From positions 1-64,000 of the forward strand of contig NZ_WSTC01000004.1 of NCBI RefSeq assembly GCF_009789195.1: 64,000 nucleotides of DNA, read 5' to 3'. Made by a program: the position numbers and the translations under genes. This DNA comes from Paenibacillus sp. MMS18-CY102 (GTDB lineage Bacteria > Bacillota > Bacilli > Paenibacillales > Paenibacillaceae). Positions 7,359 through 16,647 of this stretch are shown here, one piece after another. Under the pieces are notes generated by a model. It made no database searches and was not told the origin of the DNA. It saw nothing but the letters and a program-made list of their open reading frames with translations. Position 1 is the first letter of the stretch. Each line of letters starts with the position of its first letter.

Positions 7359-10097
7359 TTACTCAACCGTTACCGACTTCGTAGCGCCATCAAATCCAAC
7401 CTTCAGGCCAAGCTGTTCCGAAATCAAACGAAGCGGCACAAGCGTGCGCCCTTCCCGAATAATCGGCGCGGCAGTTGCTGGCTGGCGGACGCCATCGACG
7501 ATAATATCTTTGCTGCCGATCCGCATCTCCAGCATACGGTCCCCGCGAATGACGGTTACCCGTTTGTCCGCCGAATCCCATCCTACCTTTGCTCCCATCG
7601 CGTCCGCAATGAATACGAGCGGCAAATACGTCACGCCGTTTAGCGCAATTGGCGCTACGTCCAATTTAACAGGCGTGCTGCCGATGGTTGCTGCTTTTTG
7701 GTTCAATTCCAGCTTGATGAATGGACGCTCTAACGCCGGAAGTGAAGGCGGGTACAGCATCGTAATATCATCCAAAGCGATGACCCCCGTCGCGTTGCGT
7801 TCATCCTGGTCTTGCGCAATATTAGCGACATAGAAGCGTTTTATCGTGATTGGGTAAGCCAAGCCATAGGAAGAGAAATCAACTTTCAACGTCTTCCATC
7901 CGGTCCAATTAATCGACTTGGCCAAATCAATATAAACGAGCTTGCCACTGTTATCTTTCACTTCCATACGAAGCCAGTTGAAGCTGTTATCGCCATAAGC
8001 ATCCAGCTCCATGCCGCTTGGCGTCCCGCTTACTTGGCGTCCCGTCCCGTTAAGCGCTGCGTACGCGGCCAGCGTCTTGCCTGATCCGATCCCCTTCGTG
8101 AAATCGTAGCGTAGCTGCAGCACTGTTGAAGATGGTTTGCCGGATAAGCCACTCGTTAATTGCACGCCGCCTGACGCTCCATCTGTCGATTCGAACGTAA
8201 TGCCATAGGCCACTTTCTCGAACGTTTCCCACATAGCAGAGGAAGAGCCTTGCGTTAGCGTCAACATAACAGGATAGCCATCATAACGGGCAATGGCATA
8301 ACCAACCGCCGCACCGTTATTGACTTTGTTAATCGTAAAGCTGTTGCCGTTCGCGTCTGCGCTGAACCCTTGGAACTCCCACTTTATAGATTCGGAAGGA
8401 ACGGTATAATTCAGTCCGTCTTTCGTCACAATTTTCACTGTAGCTTTTATTTGTGTACCTGATTCCAAAGAACCAGACGATGCATCAATAGTCATGTTCG
8501 CAATTTGGTCTGCACCAATTACATTTATAGGAAGCTGGCCCGTCACGCCGGATGCCGACACTTGAATCGTTCCTTGCCCTGATTTAAGCGCGGAGAAGCT
8601 CGCACCACTAAACATGCCGATGTTGCCCGTTGCCTTCCATTGTGCCTTTAAGGAGGAAGCATCCACTGGGTTGTAATAGTTATCGTACGCTTTCAGGCTG
8701 TAATCCGCGGACTGTCCAATAAACAGCGTATTCGCACCGCTGGGCAGTAATCCCTCCAGCTTCCCTTTAGGCGCCGTGCTAAATACGCCAATGCCGTTGG
8801 CAACTGGGCGCAGATAACTGCCGCCCGTTGTTGGATGCGCCGTCTTGAGCGTGAATTCCCCAAGCGGCCGCTCCACCATCGTCGTTGAGCCTCCACCATC
8901 TAAATCAATGCCCTTCCATACACCAAGCGCCACCATCGCCTCTTGCAGCTCTTTGAGGGACATTCCGTTGCGTGTCGACGTCCCCTCAGCCGTGATCATG
9001 AGCACCTTCTTCTCATCTTTCGTATAACCGACAGCCGTCCGGTAGACCGCACTGGAGCCGCTAACGCCGGTGATGTCACGCGAGAAGGTTGCTGCTTTTC
9101 CATTGTCTACGAGAATCGTATGCCCGCCAACCATCATTTGATAGGATGCCGTATCAATCTTTTGGCCCGTCGTCTGCGACACGAGCGAATAATCGGCATT
9201 GACGGCGGAACCGACGGTCAAATGCTCATTAATAAATTTTGCAGCTGTCCCATGTGCTCGCAAAATATAACCGTCTGCAGGCGGCTGCATCGGCAGCGTT
9301 TCGCCGCTCTTCGTAATCTGTGCGACTTTCCCATTGCGCACCAGCACTTCGGTCGGTGTCGTATTGCTGTCCTTCGGACGCGTGGCCGCCGTCCATGCAC
9401 TCGTGTATACATAGATCGCATTTGCGTGGCTGTAGCCATTGTTCGGCTCGGTCCGGTATGCCGATTCGTTCATCCCTGCTATCGGGAAAGTGCTGCCATC
9501 TTCAGCCGTTAGCGTACCATCGAAGCTGTACAAATCGACTGAAGGCGTCTTGCTCTTCGTCACGCCGAAGGAATACATCCCTTTCAGCTGCATCGGTCCG
9601 GACATGAGCGTTCCGCTCGTTATTTGCGGTCCCATTGGCGAGTTATCTGACGAGCTGCCTGTTTGAAATACATCAGCATTCACTGCGGCGACGGCCCCAT
9701 TCTCCTTGGCCATATTCAGAACATTGCTCAAGTTTGCAACGGTGCTGCCTTTGCCGCTCATTGCGTTCAACTGTACATAGGGGTTGGACAAATCGATTTC
9801 AATGACATGAACATTGACCGTACCGCTCCCTTTCGCTGGGGTCCAGCGGTAATCAATTCGTTGTACGCCGGAAGCAATCGGATAGCGGGTCTGCTCCGTC
9901 ATGGACATGTTTGCATTTTTCAACTGAGTAGCCGCCGTGCTGCTTGCAGCCGCAACTACATCTACATTGCCCAATGGCAGAACTGATTGGAGCGGCTGCA
10001 GCAGCAGCGCCCCTCCGATAGCAACAACAATTGCTTTTTGGGCCAAGCTATGGTTGAAAGGTACAAAACGACCCTTTTGATGATGACGTTCTTTCAT
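7359..10097 (-). CDS. Secreted phosphodiester glycosidase-like protein with C-terminal stalk domain
   Basis: A 912-residue exported protein with a basic N terminus and a hydrophobic signal at about residues 20-52 ending in an Ala-rich site. Residues of about 60-450 form a NAGPA-type phosphodiester glycosidase domain with the signature LDGGGSTTM. A middle Ig-like and carbohydrate-binding-like region follows. The last 120 residues are a copper-amine-oxidase-N-like stalk domain with paired GVTYLPLVFIADAMG and EGRTLVPLRLISEQLG units, very common in Paenibacillus exoproteins. Related bacterial NAGPA domains act on exopolysaccharide or wall phosphodiesters. ATG 10095-10097 follows AGGAGAG. Substrate unknown. 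Confidence 0.88.
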   Translation of the reverse strand: MKERHHQKGRFVPFNHSLAQKAIVVAIGGALLLQPLQSVLPLGNVDVVAAASSTAATQLKNANMSMTEQTRYPIASGVQRIDYRWTPAKGSGTVNVHVIEIDLSNPYVQLNAMSGKGSTVANLSNVLNMAKENGAVAAVNADVFQTGSSSDNSPMGPQITSGTLMSGPMQLKGMYSFGVTKSKTPSVDLYSFDGTLTAEDGSTFPIAGMNESAYRTEPNNGYSHANAIYVYTSAWTAATRPKDSNTTPTEVLVRNGKVAQITKSGETLPMQPPADGYILRAHGTAAKFINEHLTVGSAVNADYSLVSQTTGQKIDTASYQMMVGGHTILVDNGKAATFSRDITGVSGSSAVYRTAVGYTKDEKKVLMITAEGTSTRNGMSLKELQEAMVALGVWKGIDLDGGGSTTMVERPLGEFTLKTAHPTTGGSYLRPVANGIGVFSTAPKGKLEGLLPSGANTLFIGQSADYSLKAYDNYYNPVDASSLKAQWKATGNIGMFSGASFSALKSGQGTIQVSASGVTGQLPINVIGADQIANMTIDASSGSLESGTQIKATVKIVTKDGLNYTVPSESIKWEFQGFSADANGNSFTINKVNNGAAVGYAIARYDGYPVMLTLTQGSSSAMWETFEKVAYGITFESTDGASGGVQLTSGLSGKPSSTVLQLRYDFTKGIGSGKTLAAYAALNGTGRQVSGTPSGMELDAYGDNSFNWLRMEVKDNSGKLVYIDLAKSINWTGWKTLKVDFSSYGLAYPITIKRFYVANIAQDQDERNATGVIALDDITMLYPPSLPALERPFIKLELNQKAATIGSTPVKLDVAPIALNGVTYLPLVFIADAMGAKVGWDSADKRVTVIRGDRMLEMRIGSKDIIVDGVRQPATAAPIIREGRTLVPLRLISEQLGLKVGFDGATKSVTVE

Positions 10098-10120
10098 GTT
10101 GGTACAACTCTCCTATCTAT

Positions 10121-10237
10121 GAAGTCTATAAGTTATAGACTTCTTTTACCGTGAAAAGTTACGTTGATAGAATAACTCTATCATCTCTTGTGAGGTGATT
10201 CATATTGGTAATAATTCACTCACTACTTATTTCACAA
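10121..10237 (-). promoter_or_regulatory. Promoter-like sequence and two dyads upstream of the NAGPA/stalk gene
   Basis: A weak sigma-A-like promoter is possible on the minus strand: TTGTGA (10232-10237), 18 nt, TATTAC (10208-10213). Downstream lie two perfect dyads: TGATAGA/TCTATCA with a 5-nt loop (10165-10183), and GAAGTCTATA/TATAGACTTC with a 3-nt loop (10121-10143). The second dyad ends 23 nt before the start codon, just ahead of the ribosome site. Confidence 0.5.
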
Positions 10238-10253
10238 GCTGGCACAGCAACAA

Positions 10254-10304
10254 AAAAGAGCCTGACCCTTCGCCGCCATCGGACGGAAAGGATCAGACTC
10301 TTTT
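10254..10304 (-). terminator. Terminator of the SLH-Ig surface protein gene
   Basis: AAAAGAG (10254-10260) pairs with CTCTTTT (10298-10304), with inner CTGA/TCAG and CCTT/AAGG stems. It follows the stop of the 10308 gene, and six T residues follow on the minus strand. Confidence 0.8.
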
Positions 10305-10307
10305 CTG

Positions 10308-13300
10308 TTAAACCTCTATGAACTCGAGATAGTCGAGTAACCTTTTAATCATAATGACCGCTTCTGCCCGCGTCGCATTCGCTTGCGGAGCAAATGTCGT
10401 TGATGTCTGGCCATTGATCAATTGGGCAAATACCGCCTTGGCGACATCCTGCTGTGCCCAAGTGCCGATCTTCGACTTATCCTTAAACTTGCTCAAGTAA
10501 GCCGATGTAGTCTGCGGCAAATCTACTCGCACATCTGCTGCCGAAGCAGCCCGCATCAGCATGACCGCCATTTCTTGTCGGGAAATGTAGCTATTCGGCT
10601 TAAACGTACCGTCCGAGTTGCCTAGCACGATTCCCGCTTTCGTCGCTGCACCGATATAGGACGCCAACGTAGCATTCTGATTAACGTCTTTGAATTTGGC
10701 CGCTGAAGCTTTGTCGCCCGTCAGGCCGAGCCCACGGGAAATGAACATTGCGAATTCACCGCGAGTTACCGGTTTCGTTGGTTCAAACTTCGATGTCGAG
10801 CGGCCCTCAACAATATATTTATTCGCAAGCAGCATGATGTCGCTGTATGCCCAATGCTTGCTCGTATCCGTAAATTCGACTCCGCCCTTCACGATCGCAT
10901 AAGCACTGTTTCCTTTTCGCTTAAATGTGATCGTAGAACCTGTCGTATCCTGTACGACAGTCGTCGGTACATAAGACAATACGCCAGTTTCCGGATCAAG
11001 CCATACCGCAGCCGTCTGGCGTGGGTCCAGCTTCGTCGTCGTATGAACCGTACGCGTCAAGTATCCGCTGAATTGCTTAACCGTATTGGTTGCCGTTCCA
11101 TTCACGACGAATAGTTCATAGGATAACGGCCCTACAACCAATTGCGCTTTCGAGGTTGCCAGTGCAGCTTGGATCGCCGAGCTTTGTGATCCAGCGCCTT
11201 TATCCATTGTAAAGAGCAACAGGCCGGACGTTCCGCCAACCTTGCGCAGCTCCACCCAATCAATAGAAGAGAGCGGCACTTCATAAGTTAGATCACCGTA
11301 TCTTACCATGAAGGAAGCATTAGAAGCGTTGCTCTTAGCTGCTTCCAGTGCAGAGATCGGCACGGCGACTAGCGCCGCCCCTTCCGTCACTGGCACTTCA
11401 AACGTCACTCTCGGCAGCTTCGCACTGCTCGAACGTGCTGCATTGAAGGCTGCAGTCACTTTGTCAGCAGTCAATGTGTAGCGTTGCGCTGAACGCCCCG
11501 CTGGCGATAGGTCGCTTGATGCAGTAGCGTCCTGCGGCTTCAGCAATACGTTGCCATCCGTCACAGTTCCGCCAGTCTGGCCATTCGTGGTCTGGTTAGT
11601 AACTACAGCGTTAGTAATATCGCCAATGAGCGTGCCAGACATCGTGCGCAATAAAGCATTAGTCGAGCTGTACGATAGCATTACAACATCACCAAACGTG
11701 ACAGGGCCTGTCAGCGTAAGCACGACTGAATTGTTCGAAATGCTAGCTTGTAACAGTGGGCGAACGACGTTGTTCACCTTCACAGAAAACTGCGTAATAA
11801 GCGGTACATAAGAAGGATTCAACACTTCGTTAAACGATACCGTCAACGTAGCGCCAATAACAGATGCCCCTGTCATTTGGGTCAATCCATTCGTGATATT
11901 GGCTGTCACGCCCCCAAAAGTCGGCGCTGCATTGCCTGACAGGTCCTTCAATGCTGGCGTACCCGTAACGTAGCTCACGATTACCGGCTGCGTACTGCTA
12001 ACCGCAATGGAAAGCGTCAAGATGACTTGATTATTGTTGATCTCTACCGATTGAACAGGTCTCGAAGTACCTGCTACAAGCACCGAAAATTGCGAGCTGC
12101 TTGGTACCGAGCTGCGATCTAATCCCTCGTCATACGTCAATGTCAGCTTGTTGCCAGCTGATACTGCTGATACGAGTGTAGGTGCTTTTGTATCCACCCC
12201 ATTGCGAATGTAGAAGTCCGCAAATGACTGAACGGCGTTGCCTGCCGAGTCCTTTAGCGGATACGAGTTCGCTGTGTAGGTGACTGATACCGCTTGCCCT
12301 TCCGGCACATTGCTTGTTAGCGTTAGGATCACGTATGGACCGCCGCCCATTGCCGAAGCAATTCCGTAACTGCTTCCATTCACCTTTACTTGGAACTGGT
12401 AATACGCATAGTTGTTAAGCGCAGCCAGATCCTCGCTGAATTGTAGCGTAACCGTGTTTCCAGTCACCGTTCCCGATAACGGGCGCGGCTGCGTTGTATC
12501 TGAAGTATTCGTAACCGTATAGCCCGTAAAGCTCGTTGATGCGTTTCGCGATACATCCTGAATTGGAGCTGTCCCTTTGGAATAGGACACTTTCACAACT
12601 TGGCCGAATACGACCGAACTTTGCAACTGGATGCTAACAGTTGCTCCGCTTATTTTGACGCCGATTACGGCGCGCGGAACATCATTCACTGTCACATAGT
12701 AGTTGGCAGTAGATGGAACGGAATTCGGATCGAGATCCTCGTTGTATTTGAGCGTAATCCACGACCCGCTGGACATCTCAGCACCTGTAAGTGTTGGGGC
12801 CATGCCATCTGATCCGATCGTACGGAATGACCATTGATATTCGTTCAAAATGCCGGCAAACCGATTGCCGGCAAGGTCGGTAACCGAACCTTCCTGCATC
12901 TCGACATAATAAAGCGTATTGGCGCTTAATGCATCGCCACTACCTGTTGCAGTCGGCTTAATGATTAGCTTCTTGTTATTCTGTGGATCAACCGACAATT
13001 GCGTAGCTAATGTGCCAGTTGACGTTCCCGACCGTTTGACCGTAACTGTCCCTGTCGTAGCTGGCAATGCAATTGGCTCGCTGAATTCTGCGACGAGTGC
13101 AGCATTTGTCTGGACCGCGTTGGAACCGCTAATTGGCGCAACCGTAACAAGTGTTGGCACCGTCGTATCTTGCGTAACTCTAAATGTCCATTGGCCACTC
13201 GCCAAGCCGCCGAACAGGTTGCCACTGCGGTCGATAATCGCTTGATTGCCAATTTGCACTTCATACGAAGCATTGTTAACAAACGACTTGCCAGCTGGCA

Positions 13301-14675
13301 AGTTGATCGTCAATACGTTCGTTCCTCCCCCTGTAACGAGAGCAGAAGTAATAGGAATCGTCTCAAACACCGTATTATTATCCGTATTTTTAATCACGAT
13401 ATTTCCGTTTGCCGGCAATACTGCTTCGTTAAATTGAATCGTCAGTGGGAAGCGCAATACACTCTGCACACTGCTATTAAGCGGATTCAACCCACTAACA
13501 GCAGGCGGTGTCGTATCGACACCGGGCTTCGTTTTGAAGTTCCATGCAGTAGCAGATGAAATCCCTTGGAACAGTACCGCACCGGTGTCAAGATCTTTGA
13601 AGGAACCCGCCTCAATTAACACGTAATATTCGGTACCTTCTGCCAGCGTTCCGTAAGGAATGCTAACTAATCCTCCACTAATTGAACTTGATGCAACGGA
13701 TAACTGCTGAACAGTCGCATTATCAGCTACTCGGTTTATTGATATTTTCTTATTGCCATCTGCAACTGCGATGTTAACGCCGAAACTGATTTGCAAATTG
13801 CCGCTTAATTCAGCGCTCGTAGCATCATCTGCTGGACTCTTTGGTACATATAGGATGGGAGGTGCAGCAGTTGTGAAGCGCCATTGTCCCGAGCCGATGC
13901 CTGCGAAAGCACTGCCATCAACATCCGAAATCGCTGATGCTGGAACGAGCACCTCATATGTATTGTTTGGAATCAAAGCTCCAGTTGTCGTAATCGTCAA
14001 CGTATCTGTGCCACTGCCGCGCACATTCGGTGAGACGACACTGATCGACTGCGTATCGGCTGCGTTGCCTGTTGTAACATTTTGAATCGTAATAATGCCC
14101 GTTGCTGCGAACACCGGCTCGTTAAACTTCAACGACAGCGCCGTATCAATCGGTGCAACTGCTCCTGAAGCCGGTACCTGCTGCGTTAATTGCGGTGGTG
14201 TAGCGTTGTTGTTCCTCATCCAGAAATTCCAAGACATCGCATTTGTCAGCCCTGCAAAGTTCTGGCCGTTATCATTGCGGAACGCGCCCGCATCGATCCA
14301 TACGTAATACGCTTCTCCTGCCACTAGCAAACTATCAGTCGGGTCAATCGTGACGACGTTACGATTCGTGCCAATCGACACTAGCGGGCTCGTAGCAATC
14401 TCATAAGATTCCGCTATGCTATTATCTGATACTTTGCGGATTGAGACAGCAGCAGATCCTGTCCCCCGTTGAACATTCTCGTCAAACGTAAGCAACAGCT
14501 TATCGCTTGGCATAACGCCGGTCGCGTTGTCGGATGGACTCATTGCGATCAGCAAAGGCCCGTTAGCGGCTGCCACCGCTTCTTGCGGCCGACCTACGAT
14601 TCCAGCTATCGCCAATTCCAAGACGAGTACCATAGCTACAATAAATGATAGTTTTCTTTGAATCCGAACCAACAT
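10308..14675 (-). CDS. Giant surface protein: bacterial Ig-like repeats plus three SLH domains
   Basis: The start chosen is ATG 14673-14675, six nt from GAGGAG (a GTG two codons earlier overlaps that site), giving 1455 residues. A signal peptide covers about residues 1-38. About five Big_5-type repeats (PSDNATGVMPSDKLLLTFDE pattern) are followed by about four SwmB-like repeats of the form LTYDEGLDRSSVPSSSQF. A threonine-rich linker follows, then three SLH domains from about residue 1266. SLH domains bind pyruvylated secondary wall polymer, so the protein is probably displayed on the wall. The Big_5/SwmB series suggests a calcium-rich stalk or adhesin. It has its own terminator and appears monocistronic. 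Confidence 0.9.
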   Translation of the reverse strand: MLVRIQRKLSFIVAMVLVLELAIAGIVGRPQEAVAAANGPLLIAMSPSDNATGVMPSDKLLLTFDENVQRGTGSAAVSIRKVSDNSIAESYEIATSPLVSIGTNRNVVTIDPTDSLLVAGEAYYVWIDAGAFRNDNGQNFAGLTNAMSWNFWMRNNNATPPQLTQQVPASGAVAPIDTALSLKFNEPVFAATGIITIQNVTTGNAADTQSISVVSPNVRGSGTDTLTITTTGALIPNNTYEVLVPASAISDVDGSAFAGIGSGQWRFTTAAPPILYVPKSPADDATSAELSGNLQISFGVNIAVADGNKKISINRVADNATVQQLSVASSSISGGLVSIPYGTLAEGTEYYVLIEAGSFKDLDTGAVLFQGISSATAWNFKTKPGVDTTPPAVSGLNPLNSSVQSVLRFPLTIQFNEAVLPANGNIVIKNTDNNTVFETIPITSALVTGGGTNVLTINLPAGKSFVNNASYEVQIGNQAIIDRSGNLFGGLASGQWTFRVTQDTTVPTLVTVAPISGSNAVQTNAALVAEFSEPIALPATTGTVTVKRSGTSTGTLATQLSVDPQNNKKLIIKPTATGSGDALSANTLYYVEMQEGSVTDLAGNRFAGILNEYQWSFRTIGSDGMAPTLTGAEMSSGSWITLKYNEDLDPNSVPSTANYYVTVNDVPRAVIGVKISGATVSIQLQSSVVFGQVVKVSYSKGTAPIQDVSRNASTSFTGYTVTNTSDTTQPRPLSGTVTGNTVTLQFSEDLAALNNYAYYQFQVKVNGSSYGIASAMGGGPYVILTLTSNVPEGQAVSVTYTANSYPLKDSAGNAVQSFADFYIRNGVDTKAPTLVSAVSAGNKLTLTYDEGLDRSSVPSSSQFSVLVAGTSRPVQSVEINNNQVILTLSIAVSSTQPVIVSYVTGTPALKDLSGNAAPTFGGVTANITNGLTQMTGASVIGATLTVSFNEVLNPSYVPLITQFSVKVNNVVRPLLQASISNNSVVLTLTGPVTFGDVVMLSYSSTNALLRTMSGTLIGDITNAVVTNQTTNGQTGGTVTDGNVLLKPQDATASSDLSPAGRSAQRYTLTADKVTAAFNAARSSSAKLPRVTFEVPVTEGAALVAVPISALEAAKSNASNASFMVRYGDLTYEVPLSSIDWVELRKVGGTSGLLLFTMDKGAGSQSSAIQAALATSKAQLVVGPLSYELFVVNGTATNTVKQFSGYLTRTVHTTTKLDPRQTAAVWLDPETGVLSYVPTTVVQDTTGSTITFKRKGNSAYAIVKGGVEFTDTSKHWAYSDIMLLANKYIVEGRSTSKFEPTKPVTRGEFAMFISRGLGLTGDKASAAKFKDVNQNATLASYIGAATKAGIVLGNSDGTFKPNSYISRQEMAVMLMRAASAADVRVDLPQTTSAYLSKFKDKSKIGTWAQQDVAKAVFAQLINGQTSTTFAPQANATRAEAVIMIKRLLDYLEFIEV

Positions 14676-14755
14676 GACCACTCCTCAAAAAGTCACTCGT
14701 ACCTCTATTAACGGCATTTGATAAGGAAATGTTTAGAGAAAATGGCTGAAACACA

Positions 14756-14788
14756 AAGAAGCTCTGGACCTCAGGTCCAGAGCTTCTT
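14756..14788 (-). terminator. metK terminator
   Basis: A perfect 15-bp stem, AAGAAGCTCTGGACC (14756-14770) against its complement (14774-14788), with a 3-nt loop, 14 nt past the metK stop. T-rich sequence follows on the minus strand. The symmetry would allow activity in both directions. Confidence 0.85.
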
Positions 14789-14801
14789 ACAATTTAATCG
14801 A

Positions 14802-16004
14802 TTACACGAATGCGTCAGCTTTGAGCTGTTCTGATTTGTCAACGCGTTCCCAAGGAAGATCAACATCTGTACGGCCGAAGTGGCCATACGCTGCCGTGCT
14901 TGCGTAGATCGGACGGCGCAAATCAAGCATTTTGATGATGCCTGCTGGACGAAGGTCGAAGTTTTTGGAGATAACTTCTACGAGCTTCTCGTCATCCACT
15001 TTGCCTGTTCCGTACGTATCAACATTGATTGATACAGGTTGTGCTACACCGATTGCGTATGCCAACTGAATTTCGCATTTGTCAGCGAGCCCTGCCGCCA
15101 CGATGTTTTTCGCAACGTAACGTGCTGCATATGCTGCCGAACGGTCTACTTTCGTAGGATCTTTACCGGAGAATGCGCCGCCGCCGTGACGTGCATAACC
15201 GCCATACGTATCAACGATGATTTTGCGGCCCGTCAGGCCCGCATCACCTTGTGGTCCGCCAATTACGAAGCGGCCCGTCGGGTTGATAAAGTATTTCGTT
15301 TCATTATCAAGCCATTCCGTAGGAACAACCGGTTTGATTACATACTCACGGATGTCCGCTTGGATTTGCTCCAGCGTTACTTCCTCAGCGTGTTGGGTCG
15401 ATACGACGATCGTGTCTACACGAACTGGCTTGCCATCCACATATTCGATCGTAACTTGCGTTTTGCCGTCAGGACGAAGGTAGTCCAATTGGCCATTCTT
15501 GCGAACTTCTGCCAGGCGACGCGCGATCCGGTGCGAAAGTGCAATCGGAAGCGGCATCAGTTCTGGCGTTTCATTCGTTGCAAAACCGAACATCAATCCT
15601 TGGTCTCCGGCACCAATATCTTCGTTCTCTTGTTGTACGTCTTTGCCGTCACGCGACTCAAGCGCTGCGTTAACGCCTTGTGCGATGTCTGCCGATTGCT
15701 CATTGAGCGACGTCAGTACTGCGCAAGTGCTGGAGTCAAAGCCATACTTGGCGCGCGTATAACCGATATCTTTAATCGTGCGGCGCACGATTGCTGGAAT
15801 ATCCACATAATCAGCGCTGCTGCTGATTTCGCCAATAACGAGTACAAGACCCGTCGCAACGGAAACCTCACAAGCTACGCGTGCATTCGGATCAACTTCC
15901 AAGAATGCATCTAACACTGCATCGGAAATTTGGTCGCAAATTTTATCGGGATGCCCTTCTGTGACTGATTCTGAAGTGAACAAATGTCTGCCTTTCAATG
16001 ACAT
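14802..16004 (-). CDS. metK: S-adenosylmethionine synthetase
   Basis: A full-length 400-residue enzyme that makes S-adenosylmethionine from methionine and ATP. The N-terminal signature [13 protein letters not shown], the [12 protein letters not shown] hexapeptide region and the [19 protein letters not shown] stretch that binds phosphate and metal are all present. ATG follows AGGAGGTTGGAAAG. Only about 75 nt separate the start from the upstream SASP terminator, so there is no room for a full S-box riboswitch, the element that controls metK in many Bacillus species. The gene appears to stand alone. Confidence 0.97.
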   Translation of the reverse strand: MSLKGRHLFTSESVTEGHPDKICDQISDAVLDAFLEVDPNARVACEVSVATGLVLVIGEISSSADYVDIPAIVRRTIKDIGYTRAKYGFDSSTCAVLTSLNEQSADIAQGVNAALESRDGKDVQQENEDIGAGDQGLMFGFATNETPELMPLPIALSHRIARRLAEVRKNGQLDYLRPDGKTQVTIEYVDGKPVRVDTIVVSTQHAEEVTLEQIQADIREYVIKPVVPTEWLDNETKYFINPTGRFVIGGPQGDAGLTGRKIIVDTYGGYARHGGGAFSGKDPTKVDRSAAYAARYVAKNIVAAGLADKCEIQLAYAIGVAQPVSINVDTYGTGKVDDEKLVEVISKNFDLRPAGIIKMLDLRRPIYASTAAYGHFGRTDVDLPWERVDKSEQLKADAFV

Positions 16005-16080
16005 CTTTCCAACCTCCTATTAATCTTCTTTTTCTTTTTTTTATTATGCGCATAAGAGCGATGTGCCTACACAAAAAATG

Positions 16081-16104
16081 AACCTTTTCCGCAAGGAAAA
16101 GGTT
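16081..16104 (-). terminator. Terminator of the SASP gene
   Basis: AACCTTTTCC (16081-16090) pairs perfectly with GGAAAAGGTT (16095-16104) around GCAA, a stable tetraloop. On the minus strand it is followed by a run of six T residues. Confidence 0.88.
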
Positions 16105-16150
16105 GCTATTACAACTCTTTTAATTATGATACCGGAAGGAAACATGCCTG

Positions 16151-16435
16151 TCAATGGATGGATGTCCCTAGACCATTCAACACAGACTCAGCTTGCTTGA
16201 TGAGACGGCGTGTTATTTCACCGCCTACTGAACCCGCATCCCTTGTAGCTAACTGTGACCACGGAACATGTCCGCCTGACGCGCTAACCGTGCCAAACTC
16301 GTCGCCAAATTCGGTATCTGCGCCTGTTACAACGCCTGTCGATTGCATCAATCCTAATTCTGCTGCAATTTCATACTTCATTTGATTGAGCGCATGCTTG
16401 CTGGCTGGAACGACTTTCTGGTTCGAACGACCCAT
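16151..16435 (-). CDS. Small acid-soluble spore protein, alpha/beta type
   Basis: A 94-residue protein with the two conserved SASP segments: ALNQMKYEIAAELGL near residues 15-29, and DAGSVGGEITRRLIKQAE near residues 66-83. These DNA-coating proteins protect the spore chromosome and are degraded at germination by the GPR protease. The acidic segment ADTEFGDEFG lies where the GPR site is expected. At 94 residues it is longer than typical alpha/beta SASPs (about 60-75), owing to an insert between the two signatures. It would be expected to depend on sigma G; no clear promoter was identified. Confidence 0.93.
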   Translation of the reverse strand: MGRSNQKVVPASKHALNQMKYEIAAELGLMQSTGVVTGADTEFGDEFGTVSASGGHVPWSQLATRDAGSVGGEITRRLIKQAESVLNGLGTSIH

Positions 16436-16540
16436 AATGATGCACCTCCAAGATAAATGTGTAATCGTGGTTCGTGCTGTTATTGTGCGCCCTTCGTTCC
16501 GAACCGAAGCGTATAACCTTTTGTCAGGAGGGGAAGATAT

Positions 16541-16585
16541 ATGTATGAATGGCTGCTATATGAACGGACAATCAACGAACAATGA
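16541..16585 (+). CDS. Possible 14-residue peptide gene
   Basis: On the plus strand, AGGAGGGG (16526-16533) is followed 7 nt later by ATG and a 14-codon frame, MYEWLLYERTINEQ, ending TGA at 16583-16585. A hairpin with a T tract follows 9 nt downstream. The ribosome site is as good as any in the window, and the unit lies between two minus-strand genes. No family is recognised, and such a short frame may arise by chance. No clear promoter was found. Confidence 0.35.
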   Translation: MYEWLLYERTINEQ

Positions 16586-16594
16586 ACTAACGAA

Positions 16595-16624
16595 CGGCTT
16601 CCTTATGGGAAGCCGCTCATTTTT
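16595..16624 (+). terminator. Rho-independent terminator, plus-strand orientation
   Basis: CGGCTTCC (16595-16602) pairs with GGAAGCCG (16608-16615), followed by CTCATTTTT. The T tract is better on the plus strand than on the minus strand, although the hairpin could also end transcripts of the 16648 gene. Confidence 0.65.
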
Positions 16625-16647
16625 GCATATAAGTGGATCTGTTCGCT

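Noticed and set aside
15039-15914. 291-codon frame antisense to metK
   Set aside because: Shadow of a conserved enzyme gene, with no start signal or protein-like composition.
16005-16080. SAM (S-box) riboswitch before metK
   Set aside because: Only about 75 nt are available, and the conserved S-box core was not seen.
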